A stretch of 64,000 nt of DNA, taken from NCBI GenBank assembly GCA_954871525.1, contig OX940864.1, forward strand, positions 15,990,001 through 16,054,000, in the 5' to 3' direction. Source of the stretch: Parietaria judaica. Taxonomy: Eukaryota > Streptophyta > Magnoliopsida > Rosales > Urticaceae. Every line of letters begins with the position of its first letter. Positions within the stretch are counted from its first letter, which is position 1. The notes beneath the pieces are model-generated. The model ran no database searches and was not told the origin of the DNA. It saw only the letters and a program-made list of their open reading frames with translations. Positions 48,979 to 60,296 of the stretch are shown here, piece by piece. The translations under genes and the position numbers were made by a program.

Positions 48979-51227
48979 ATGTTCTAAGTGGGGTTTTCTT
49001 CCCTTTCCACGCCTGGTAGGGAGTACGCTCTCCTAGCGCTTTGGTCGGCAAAACGAGTTGAGCAGGTAGACCGCTTGTCTTACTGCTTTCTGCCCAAAAC
49101 CGGGGCTGGAACTTGCATGCTCTTGAGCAAGCTCCTCGCTGTGTTCATCACAGTTCGGTTTCGCCTTTCCACTACGCCATTCTGCTGGGGCGTGTGGGGT
49201 GCAGACAGGTGACGTTGAACTCCTTCCTGGTCGCAAAACTCTCCGAACTGCTGGGAAGTGAATTCTCCTCCTCGGTCTGTACGCAAGACCTTTAACCTAT
49301 GCACCGAGCCATTCTCCACGATCTTCTTGAACTTCTTGAAGATCTCAAAGGCTCCACTTTTCTCCTTAAGCATATAAACCCACATCCAGCGACTGTAATC
49401 ATCAACAAGTAAAAGAAAGTACTTGTTACCTGCCAAAGTTGCTGGGGTGACTGGACCACATAGATCTGCGTGCACCAACTGTAAGGGTTTCTCTGCTCGG
49501 AACCTGGCCTTGATCGGAAACGGTATCCTCGCCTGCTTTGCGATCATGCAACATTCACATAGCTGGTCGGGGTGTTCTATCTTGGGAACCCCGAAGGCCA
49601 TCTTCTTCTCGCCCATCATCTTGAGCGCGTGAAAATTCACGTGTCCGAGCCGTGCGTGCCATAACCAAGCCGGGTCTGCCATCGATGCCATAAGACAGAC
49701 GGGCTGGCATGTCTTCAGGAGAATCTTGTAGAGTCTGTTGGGTGTTCGCTCCACCTTCATCAACAGCTCTCCTTCCTTGGTCCACATCTTCAGGTAGGAC
49801 CCTTGCAGCAACACTGTGTTCCCGATCTCAGTCATCTGTCCTAGACTGATGATGTTGCTTTTCAACTTCGGGATGAAATACACCTGGGTCATCAGACGCT
49901 GGTCGCCATTCTTGCACTCGAACAGGATCGACCCTCTGCCTCTGATCTCTACGACTGATCCATCGCCGAATTTCACGCTGCCCGTGATCTTCTCATCGAG
50001 CTCTTCAAACTTAGCTCGGTCCCCAGTCATGTGGTTGCTAGCTCCGTTGTCTACGTACCATATGTCGGTACTGACCTTCTTCTCTCCGTCTACGAGGAGG
50101 TTTGCAATAACCTTATCCTCGATGAGGAAAACCTTCTCGCTGGTCTCCTCCGGACAGGTCTGCTCGGCCTCTGGGCTGATCGGCACACTGATCACTTCTG
50201 CCCGGGCCTTGGCGTCACACTCGCCATTCTGTTCGTCCAGGTGCGTTTCCTGTTCGGCAAACAACAATGCCGGCTGTTGCTGATCGTCTGGGAATCTTGC
50301 TAGATTCGCCTCTTCGCCCTGGTTCCTGCTTCGGCACTCAGATGCAAAGTGCCCAAGCTTCTGACAATTGTAGCACTTCACTGTGCTCTTGTCTCTCCTG
50401 GTCGTGCCTTCCTGACGGGTAGATCCACTGCCGCGACCTCGCATGTCCCGACCTCGACCCCGTCCACGACCCTGTCCGCGTCCTCGGACTTCTCCACCAA
50501 AGCTGTTCCGACCTGAGGGTTTTGTAGAAAACTCGGCTTCCCCGGTTTTCCGCTGTCTGGCCGTCCACTCTTCATGCGTGAGCAGGAGGTTCTTCTCCTC
50601 GTCTTTGTCACCGTAACCCCGAAGTCTCTCTTCGTGGGCCTTGAGACGACCAACAACCTCCTCGACCGACATGGTCTTGAGATCGCCGAACTGCTCGATC
50701 GATGTCACGATCTGCATGTACCTGTGAGGCACTGCTCGGAGAAACTTCTTGACGACGGTGGTCTCCTCCACCTTGTCTCCCAGCGAGCGTTATGCCGGTC
50801 ACAATGGACGTGAGCCGCATAGCGAAATCATCAATTGATTCGCTCTCCTCATCCTCATGACCTCAAACTCACTCTTCAAGGTCTGGACCTTTGCCTCTTT
50901 GACGCGATCTGCGCCCATGTGCATGGTCTGAAGAGTTTTCCATGCTTCCTTCGCGGAATCTTTCTCGGCAAGCATGAGAAGAACTTCTTCCGGAACTGCT
51001 TGGTAGATAGCGGCTAGAGCCATTCTTTCCTTGCGCCCTTCGACACCGCCGTTCTCTACGGCCTCCCATACTCCCTGCGCCTGCAGATTCACCCTCATCT
51101 TCAACGCCCACACGGCGTAATTGCTCTTCGTGAGCATGGGGTAATGAAGTGTAACTGTGCCTTCTTTGGAGTCTGATTTCTGCGCAACCAAAGCTCCGTC
51201 GATTGGTGACTCTGATGATGAAGACAT
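48979..51227 (-). pseudogene. Copia gag-protease-integrase, frameshifted
   Basis: Gag starts at ATG 51227 (MSSSSESPIDG), 15 bp inside the primer-binding site. Landmarks: gag core (KSNYAVWALKMR, KEAWKTLQTMH), zinc knuckle CX2CX4HX4C at about 50376-50335, aspartic protease VDNGASNHM near 50050, integrase zinc-binding H...H...C..C around 49680-49550, and the D-D-E residues in HADLCGP (~49460), RTDRGGEF (~49275) and QNGVVERR (~49180). Two compensating 1-bp shifts at about 50860 and 50790 put a short gag segment out of frame, including a stop. Three more shifts occur between about 49110 and 48990, several in runs of T or A. The segment is therefore not translatable as one polyprotein. Confidence 0.92.
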
Positions 51228-51241
51228 GTTCTTCAATTGAA

Positions 51242-51253
51242 GCTCTGATACCA
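51242..51253 (-). other. Primer-binding site of the copia element
   Basis: Minus strand TGGTATCAGAGC, complementary to initiator Met-tRNA, two bases inside the 5' LTR. Confidence 0.92.
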
Positions 51254-51255
51254 CT

Positions 51256-51778
51256 TGTTGGATCCCAATTCACGGATCTGCAAAGAACACGAATAACACC
51301 AAAAGAAATCGAACCAAAAATAAAGGACACAAACTTTTGGGAGAAGAAATTCTCTTGATTAATAATCGAAGGCAATACAAGAGGATAAACTCAAAATTCT
51401 AATGGACTCTACTCTATACAAAGTGTACATGCTAGGTATATTTATAGCCTCACATAGGCGAAACCCTAGCTAACCAAATCGCACAAAATCTCGCCGAATC
51501 TTTGACTTGATTTGCTTGCTCCTCAAGTTACGCGTCTTCCTTTCTGGGTAGAGTTTCCTTTTCCTGCCCGGACAGCTTCTCTGTCCCCGAGCTGGCCTGC
51601 TCGTCTGCCTCTGGCCGGGCTTGCCTTCTATCCGGATGTTCTGCTCGTGTTCACCCGAGCTGGGCTGAACAGCTGTCCGTCTTCTGTTCTGGTCGGTACC
51701 CGGGCTGACTCCTCGCAAGTGTTTCTGCCCGTCCTGGGTTCTGGTCGTCATCCGGACTAAGTCAAGCTTAAGCTCACA
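51256..51778 (-). repeat. 5' LTR of the copia element
   Basis: 523 bp. TATA-like TATAAATATA at about 51437-51446 on the minus strand marks the likely promoter of the element. Confidence 0.95.
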
Positions 51779-51783
51779 ATGTA

Positions 51784-54167
51784 AACCGTCAATCATGATT
51801 AAATAACGAATACTAATACGAGAATATAATATTTTATTTTCATAAATATTGATTCTAAAATAATTTAGAATTAGATTGATGTTTTTCTATTTATTATTTA
51901 TAAATCCATTTAAAAAATAATCATATTTACACGAGTAAATGCAACATTAGGGTGTCGTATCCCCTCCATATTTACAGGAGTAAATACAAAATTAGGGTTG
52001 TCTTTATCCCCTAAATAATTGTATTTGAGCAATATTATTTTAATTAAATCAAAATGATAGCTATGTTTTTTACTTATTGAATTATTTGTCATGCTATTTT
52101 TCAAAGTTAATTATAATAAACAAATTTACTACGTCCCCTAAAATGTTCCACCTCTCTCTATTTCGTGCAACTTGACAATAAAATAAATGGAATTAGAAAA
52201 GAGACATCGAAAGAAATAAATATGGGTTAATAAACCAATACAATTGTGTTTAATATCATGTTGTGTACACGTATATTATTACATTTAATATTAGTTTGGC
52301 AGTGTGCCAAATCTAGCATCCGAGGAGAGTTAGCATTAAATTCAATTCACATTCATTAATAACAAGGAAGTCACAAAGAAACCTCGTTGAGATCTAATTA
52401 GTACATATTTGAGATTTAAGTGTTCAATTGCATGAGATGATCAAATTTTTAAAGACACATTTTTTTTATTAGTCTTTAGATTCACCCTATTTAGCTAGAC
52501 GATTAATTTTTTTTTATTTATTTTTGAATTAGTAACTGACAGTAATCTCTCAAATGTTGCACGTTGTAAGCACTTTGTGTTTGAATTTTAATTTTTGGCA
52601 AAAAAAAAAAAAATGATATAGAAATGTTATCTAGTGTGGAGTATGTAGACTCATGATATGAATTGTGGGAGACCAAATTGTCGGAGATTTTTATTTTTAA
52701 AAATATACTAATTTTTAAAAATATATACCAATTGATATCGCTAAAATAACCCTTCAATTAACGTATACTCTAGTGACTATATACCAAAGTTAAAAGTATT
52801 AATTAATTTTTCATATTAAAACCAAGTATACACGCATTTCATTTTGGTTATAATTTATATAATAAATCAATCATGTACTATCCTCTATAAAAGGAATATT
52901 AAACATATAACTAAATTTGAAGCAGAGTGATATCTGACCATTATAAAGTAAGTTCCCATCTTCGATAACTACAAGAGCATGGCACAAATTCAACACATTT
53001 TTAGTACTGACTTGTTACTTTCGCACATTCTTTCAACGAAAATAATAAACTATATGAAAGGTGTAATTCTGAGAGAAAGATAATTTCCATAATCGTATAT
53101 CTTTCTGAGTTTCTGTGTAATGTAGTAATATTGTATGAGATTGATCAGAGCATGCAATTACAGTCCGAAATGCTAAAAGATAAAAACGTCCCAAATTCTA
53201 TTATTTTATTTTTTTCATGCAAAAAAAGATAAACCCTAACGTGAAAAATCAAATATAAATATTATTATAAAACCTTCACGCGTCACTAATTTCGAGACGA
53301 TCGGTGTTACATTTATACAGTGCGAATGCGAAAATAATAAACTATATATAAGACACGTAGAGCGAAGATATTATAAGTAAGAAAAAAAAATCGTTGAGTA
53401 TTTTAAAATACAAATTTTTTAAATTAAAGTTGAGCTTTTAGGTGAAGCAGACTCGACTTGAACATTTGAATATTTTCTTATCATGAAATTATAGTACAAG
53501 TACATGAATAATTAAAGTAATTATTTTTTAGTATATGTGCTCCAATTTCCGAAGCTGAATATTTTTTATATATCATAATTATTCACCTATTATATATGCA
53601 TGTTAATTGGTATTTGGTGCACCTAATTGTATTATATATATTATTTTTTTTAGAGGTTATTATACTCTTTGTAATATTACTTTTGTACATTGTTCGCATT
53701 CATTTTATGAATATTTCACCCTTTAGATTTGACGTGAGCAAAATTCGTATTGTTTTAAATACATATACTACTTAGCTACCAGTATTGTTATTTTATGAAC
53801 AAAGATCAAGAAACATAAAGTTGGTTTAAGGTGTCAAATATAGTTAAAATTGTACTCAAGTGAAGATTCAAGTACGTTTTAGTAGGAAATGTATTTAAAT
53901 TTTATTTTAGTGTATCTTGAACGTATTTAAGTTTACCATATCTTGAAAATGCACCAAATGTCCAACAAAGAAGTCAACTTAAATCCTCAGTAAAGTGAAC
54001 CTTATGTATATGTGCTACTGTTAAATTTTGTTTTGTTGGTATTTCTTGTAACTATTCATTTTAATTCATGTACATATTTTACGTGTATAAATCACATATA
54101 TATGAGCATGTAACATGTGAGTTATATGTTAAGATCCATTAAAAAAATCAATTACTGATATAAGGAC
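51784..54167. other. AT-rich intergenic, no gene seen
   Basis: No supported gene. Near 51910-52010 two diverged copies of 'tttacacgagtaaatgcaa' / 'tttacaggagtaaataca' with 'attagggt' and 'tatcccct' form a small tandem repeat. Confidence 0.45.
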
Positions 54168-54175
54168 TTATGCAT

Positions 54176-54668
54176 AGTCCTGTAAATACAGTACCCAGAA
54201 ACCCGGAATTCCGGTAAAAATCCGGAAAAAATTCAGAACCAGTTTTTGGTTCTAGATTTTTTCATAACCAGAAAGTTCTGGTTCTGTATTTATCCGGAAC
54301 TAGAAAGTTCTGGTTCTGGATTTTTGAAAAATTCGAATTCCGTTTTTATTTTATTTTTTAATCTGAACCATTGATATTTATGATCTGACGATTATTTTTA
54401 AAAAAATAAAAAAAACGGTAACAAATCTGAACCGGACTCCAATATCCGGATAAAAACCGGAACCAGAAATTCTGGTTCCGGATAAAAACGGAACCAGAAA
54501 TTTCTGGTTTCTGTTTTTTTTTTTCCGGATTTGTGAAAAACAGTACCGGATCCGGTTTTGTTACTGTATTGTTTGGAGTAACAAAACCGGATCCAGTACT
54601 AATTTTAACAAATCCGAAAAAAAAGAAACCAGAAAGGCTTAGTGTGTGTGTATATATATATATAAAAG
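54176..54668. mobile_element. Candidate hAT-like non-autonomous element
   Basis: The core (54182-54625) is packed with 'ccggaacc', 'aaccagaa(a)ttctggtt' and 'ccggatccgg' palindromes, as in the subterminal regions of the hAT elements here. ATACAGTACC near the left is inverted by GGTTTTGTTACTGTAT near 54567. An identical 8-mer TTATGCAT flanks the region (54168-54175 and 54669-54676), but the outermost sequences are not inverted repeats, so the ends are provisional. Confidence 0.45.
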
Positions 54669-54676
54669 TTATGCAT

Positions 54677-55267
54677 GTATTGTTTGGAGTTCATTAGTTA
54701 ATTAAACTATCAATATCATTGATAAGGCTTTAAGCACGTTTGTCTAGAACAACAAGGATGACATAAACATCAATCATTAAACATAATTCGGTTTGAACTC
54801 TAATATAAATAATCTTAATAATGTTTGGATTAAACCTAAAAATAAAATCAGAAATTAAATCAATAAAGTGAAATATAAGATGAGAGAGAGAACTATAATT
54901 GTTCGTTCTCGATGTCAGAGGTATGGCCACTTGATGCGTAGATATCGTTTATTTTCTTTTTATTAGAAAATAAAGAGAAATCTCAAATAAAAAAAATTAA
55001 CAATATACTAAAATACACGTGAAACACCTAAAATACAATAACTAAATAATTCTTTATTTTAATTGTTCTATATTTGATCTTCACAGCAGTACCGGTAAAG
55101 TGGGATTCAAAACTCAAAGACAACAAGTAAGCAATGCGGGTGAACGAATGTTGCCAATACCTATTGCTTGTCTAGACCGCATTTACATATGGGCGGCGAA
55201 CACCTTTAGAAAACACGCCGCCATTTTTTGAATGATTAAAAATCAAATAAAAATAGAGTAATATATA
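54677..55267. other. Intergenic, no gene seen
   Basis: AT-rich; a 66-codon minus frame at 54930-54730 has no recognisable similarity. Confidence 0.5.
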
Positions 55268-55272
55268 TATAT

Positions 55273-56738
55273 ACTGTTAATGCGTACAAGTACAAATGGC
55301 TTTAACGTCTGGGCGCCGAGCGGGACCCGACGAATACTTGGATAATTGAATGATAAGTCAATGAAGATTGACTTAGCTGAAGGCGGATAGTCGCTTCCAG
55401 CGAGGCATGAGCTGTCATGATGACCGTTGACTTGAGGTGGTTGTCTCCGACGAACCACCGGGTAAGGACGTCACCGTAGAGTTGGATCCATGGCGAGCCC
55501 TAGGCTTGAGGTCGTCGGCCTTGGCGGCGTCGTCCTTGATAGCAAGACGTTCCTGTAACCTGCACATGTAAAACACGTCTAGGAGAATCGGAGGATTGAA
55601 CCTCCGATGCCTCTATGACGCTTGTAATTGAATATGCTTGAAGATGGGGGAAAGATAAAAGGGTAAAAATATTTGATGTCGGGCCTCGTGAAAGGCTGCC
55701 TACGTACCCTTTAAAGGGATCAGGTCATCACGTAGTTCAAAGTGGAAGGTTAGGGCGTACGTACCTGAGCTTGCCTGGGCAAGCCGGGAGCTGATTGCGG
55801 AGACGGGGGTCTCTGTTGACGTAGCTAGATGGCGAAGCTAGTTGAACCAACCAGGTGCTAGGGCTAGGAGGCGTCGAGGTGACATGCCTGGGGTGGCATG
55901 TCTAGGCATCGATGTCAACGACCCTTGGCAACCAAGAGCCCTCACCTTGACAAAGATCGGGCGTCGACATGGATCGAAGGTCGGCAAGGCATGACGATCG
56001 ACATGGATCGAGTTCCATCCTTGTACCTGACGAGCCAAGGTAGGCGAGACTCCGAGGAGCGGAATGTCGGAACCCAACTCGCAGGGAGAAGGAGAATTCT
56101 AGAGAGAGAAGCTCTCATTTTAGAGAGAGAATTCCAAGTGTGGAAAATGGTCCAAAATGAGGAGGAGAAACCTCCTATTTATAGGAAAAAATGGTGACCA
56201 TTTCTCTATGAATCAGGGAGATGATTGGTGTATGCCATTCCTTGGTGACCAAGTAAGAGTGCGCCATGCGCCTTGTCCGGAGAGGGGTCGTCATGCTCCT
56301 TTGCCGTGCGTAGTGCTCGTCATTCCTTCAGCATTGTCCGTCATCCAAGTGCGTTGCCCGCGCATACCTTTTCTCGGTCATAAGACGAGGGAAAGGTTGT
56401 CGAACGCACCTAGGGTTGTCGTAGCTTCCTGATGTATCCTCGTCGGTGGCCTTGAGGGATGTCGAGATCATAACGCCTTGTCGCCGGTGGCCTTGAGGGA
56501 TGTCGAGATCATAACGCCTTGTCGCGCGGTGGTCTTGAGGGATGTCATCGCTTAACTGGCCGCACCGACCAGCTCTCAGGGACGTCCCTTTGGCATTCGG
56601 GCTTCGTCTTCGGGCCCGATCTTTTGGACTTTGCCAGATGGGCTTGAGATTGGGCTAATGAGCATTGACTTTGCTAGCGGGCTTTGACTTTCGCCAATGA
56701 GGCCCAAATTTCACACATCTCTAAAATTGCACATAACA
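55273..56738 (-). mobile_element. Solo LTR (minus orientation)
   Basis: Ends TGTTAATG and CATAACA start and finish with the 5-bp inverted repeat TGTTA/TAACA, flanked by a perfect 5-bp duplication TATAC (55268-55272 and 56739-56743). The minus strand has a TATA box CTATAAATAGG near 56180 followed by a CT-rich leader. The U5-like part is GC-rich. No coding region, PBS or second LTR is present, so it is one LTR left by recombination. A 37-bp block near 56440-56525 (ggtggccttgagggatgtcg, gatcataacgcc) is repeated two to three times. A diverged relative lies at about 18714-19590. Confidence 0.88.
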
Positions 56739-56743
56739 TATAC

Positions 56744-59433
56744 CAATATCACAAGTTGCCCGTCCCTCAAATTCGGAGCATGCAGCCTCCATTAAACAAA
56801 CAACTACTTTAGCAACCCGTGCTCAGGTCAACCCCATACATGAGTAGCCGGGCAAAAACTTTGCTCCGCCGCTGCCGGTCACTATTTACATTCATGCTAA
56901 AAAAATCACTTCTTTATTTGTTTCTAATTTCATGAAATGGGAAACATAAAGTTCAAACTCTTGTATGGTGGGAGACTAAGGGCCTTAGCAGGGAAATAAG
57001 GACCAATGGCAGAGCAAGAATTAACCTAATTCCAGTGCGTTTTATGTGAATTTATTTGTATGCCTCCCAGCTGTGAAAATTGATATTAAATATTGAATTA
57101 ATGTAATAAATGTTTTTTATTTTTTAAAATATTTGCTCGATTAAATAGTGAGCCTAAAACAAATAACAAGAGTTTCAGCTTTCCAGTTCTGTGCAAATGC
57201 CTGCCTTAACATAAAGAGAAGCAAGAAACAAGTGTTATGACAACAAAAGCCTTGCAATAATTTTGACATATTTATACGAAACTAATTCGATTTGACGTTA
57301 TTGGCCCTATTATTATTATGAATGTATGCGAATTTAATCCTTTTGTTCAAGATACAACGGAAGTGATTTTTTATTTTTAATTTATATAATTTTGGTATTA
57401 ATATGGGTGATCTTTTCCCGACAATAATGAAAATGTTAGAAAAAGTTTAACGATTTTTCTAGTTTAAAAATATATATAATATTTTAAAGTTACTGAAATA
57501 ACGAAATATCGTTAACTTAAAAAAGTCTAAATATCTTTAACACATTTTTCTTTTTTAATAAATATAAGATTGATGAAACTTTTATGTTAGTTAAAAGTAA
57601 AAATGTCAAATTTACACTAAAATCGTATATGAGATACTATGTCCATGTCTACTGATTTTGGGACGTAGGAGTCAAATGTGGACGGTCGTTATAAAAGAGA
57701 TTTTTGTTATTTTTGAGATGTAAGGGCTAAATCCGCACATCCTTCGTAAATGAGATTGTCAATACCGTCAATAAATATCAGTATATGTAATTTGCTATTT
57801 TTTTTTTATATATGTTTTGAATTTCATCACCTTTTTTTTTTCTTCTTTCTTTTGTCCTTTTTACAGATAGTGGCCAACTCAGAAGATGAATATAATTTGA
57901 AATATAGAATATTGGAATAGTTCAATTGCAGGCATTTCAAATATGGCATTGTGTTTTTGTACTTTAATTAGCGTTATTATTATATATTAAATACTTGATG
58001 CATGTATAATCGTATGATAATGATACGATGTGATTATTTTATTATTGAAACGAGTTTTGCAAAGCCCAATTTCAATTGTTAACTGATCACAAATTTAGAT
58101 TACGATTGAATGATAAAAAAAAATCGGGGTAGTACAGAAACCGGAATACCGATTCCCATTCAATGCCCGGTTCCGGGTTTGATGATGCCATAAGTCATAA
58201 GCTATAATATAATGAGAAAATAATAAAAATGCGAAGCTATTAGCTATCAACAACTTTTTTTTTGAAAGCATTAGCTATCAACAACTGTTAACGCGAATCC
58301 TGTGAAGTAAAATAGTCGCTCACTGTCTGTCTGTCTGTGAATGACTATACTGTTGCCTCTCACTAATAACAATAATAATGAAACTCTAATTAAAGTATTA
58401 AACAAAATAAATAATAACCGTTTTATAATTTATTTATTATACCATAATACTTATATAGTAAGATGCGTACATTTTGGCGAGTCATATGGGAAGAGTACGA
58501 AAAGACTAGGTCTCACTGTAGACAAAACGTGAAACATTTGTATTATTATATGAATTGTCACTGTATATATACGTGTAACTTTTAGTAATTAATATTTAAT
58601 ATTATGAGAGAAGTCTCCTCATCGCTTCTCTGTCTGCTCTTACTGACACTATTACTTACTTAATTACTTTTTTATTATCTTTTGTTTTTTTCTTAATAGA
58701 TAATAAAAATTTAGTCTGAGTTTTGAGTTTGACTCTACTATGTAACAGATTATGGTGTCATATTGCTAAAATTAGCCCTTTTAAGTTTTAACGCATTAGA
58801 AACTAAAAATTATCGATTCATTTATGGCACGAAAAAACGGTAAATAGTTAGAGAATATATAAATGCATATTTATTTAAGACACTTGGTCAAATGTCTCAT
58901 AAAAGTGGTGTCTTTTCTAGTGTAAGTTCTAGTCAGATTTCTGATTTTATATGTCAAAAAATAAAAAACAAACAACAAAATGTTTACGAAAAAATATAAT
59001 GAGTTTATCTCTCCTCTTGAAAGTTGAAATGATTAAAATATAAATAAATAAATAATTAAGTTACAATATAATTACCACAATTATTACTGTTCACACTCAT
59101 GTTAATAATCATTTTCAAATAATTTTCTGAAATTCCTCACGAAATATGGCATTTGGCCTTTTATTATTGTCATTTTTGGTGAATATATCATATTATCATT
59201 GTTCTTTTTGCTTGACCAAATCATAATTCAATATGATAATTGTTAAAAAGTAATTTGTTTAATGTTACTATGATGACCAGCTCTGCGTACGTATTATACT
59301 ATTATTGTCACATTCACTCATGTTGAAAATCCTTTTCAAAATCTTTCTGAAATTCTCTGTGAGTGCCCCTTTTTTCTTTTTCTTTTTGGTGAATAGAAAC
59401 TTGACCTCATAATGATACCAATATAATTGAAAT
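56744..59433. other. AT-rich intergenic, no gene seen
   Basis: No supported gene. Minor features: 'ttagctatcaacaact' is repeated at about 58237 and 58270; (CTGT)4 near 58323; a short 'aaaccggaataccgat ... cccggttccgggtt' fragment near 58140 resembles hAT subterminal repeats. Confidence 0.5.
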
Positions 59434-59442
59434 GATAAAATA

Positions 59443-59952
59443 GAATTAATTGCAGTAAAAGTACTTAAACTTTTAAAAATAACGCGATATATTCTCAAAT
59501 TTTCAATTGCGCTGGTTAAATACCTAAATTTTAAAAATTTGAGTTTTGATTGATTCTAACACTTGGTCTCTATTAATATTTTTGCACGTGTACAACTCAT
59601 AATAACACTCATTTTCTATGTTTTGAGATTTTATATGTAAAATAAAAATATATTTCATTTCAGGGCACAAACACACACACACACACGTGTAGATTACTTA
59701 AAATCCGAACTCCGAGAGACTGGTGTTAACATTCATTGCTTTACGTTTTGAGATTTCTCATATTTAATACGTACTTCAATTCGAGGTTCATAGGCATATA
59801 ATTTACTTAACGACTTAACGTTAACAAAGATACATGTGACAAAATCAATCAAAATTACAAATTTCACTTCATCGGGTATCCAATGACATTATTAAGAGCT
59901 TAAGGGTATGCCGCAATATTTTAAAACTTCTAATACTTTTGCCGCAGCTATT
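59443..59952. mobile_element. Degraded MULE-like foldback MITE
   Basis: The left end (GAATTAATTGCAGTAAAAGTA) and right end (TACTTTTGCCGCAGCTATTC) are diverged inverted repeats resembling the GGGTTAATTGCGGCAAAA ends of the MULE elements above. Flanking 9-mers GATAAAATA (59434-59442) and CCTAAAATA (59953-59961) match at seven positions. A (CA)n run lies inside near 59670. Confidence 0.55.
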
Positions 59953-60100
59953 CCTAAAATATATTATGATTATTATTATAGATGACCACCTCTTTCTCGA
60001 TTCTTTAACCCAGCAAACACAAACACAAACACCTCCCCAGATTTGAATGAGAAAAAGATAGGAAGCTCTCTCTCCCTCCTCACTACTTTCTCTCTCCTCT

Positions 60101-60134
60101 CCATATATACCTCTCTCTCTCCTCCCCTTTTCAA

Positions 60135-60169
<35 letters not shown>

Positions 60170-60175
60170 CTCAAA
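60101..60175 (+). promoter_or_regulatory. Putative core promoter / CT-rich leader of gene B
   Basis: A TATA-like CCATATATACC (60101-60111) is followed by dense CT repeats (to about 60172), a common pyrimidine-rich arrangement in plant core promoters and leaders. It lies 125-195 bp upstream of the ATG. Confidence 0.5.
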
Positions 60176-60296
60176 GTTGAAACCTCTTCAACTCAAACTC
60201 AAACACTCAATCACTCCTCTTCTAGTTCTCAACATCAACATCATCATCATCATCTTTGATCACTCTCTCACTCCCCTGAAACCCTAGCTAGTAACA

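Larger units (their letters stand above)
46912..51778 (-). mobile_element. Ty1/copia LTR retrotransposon, defective
   Basis: Two LTRs (46912-47457 and 51256-51778) beginning TGTTGGATCC and ending GCTCACA on the plus strand are flanked by a perfect 5-bp duplication ATGTA (46907-46911 and 51779-51783). A primer-binding site and polypurine tract lie where expected for a minus-strand element. The domain order gag, protease, integrase, reverse transcriptase defines Ty1/copia. The coding region is broken by frameshifts, one stop codon and loss of RNase H. By eye the LTRs differ by one substitution, a 21-bp indel and two 1-bp indels. Confidence 0.97.

Noticed and set aside
47189..50303. Plus-strand open frames across the copia element
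   Set aside because: Antisense shadows of the minus-strand gag-pol region and LTRs.
55838..56432. Open frames of 79-99 codons in the solo LTR
   Set aside because: GC-rich LTR sequence; no gag/pol motif, and they span the TATA box and leader region.
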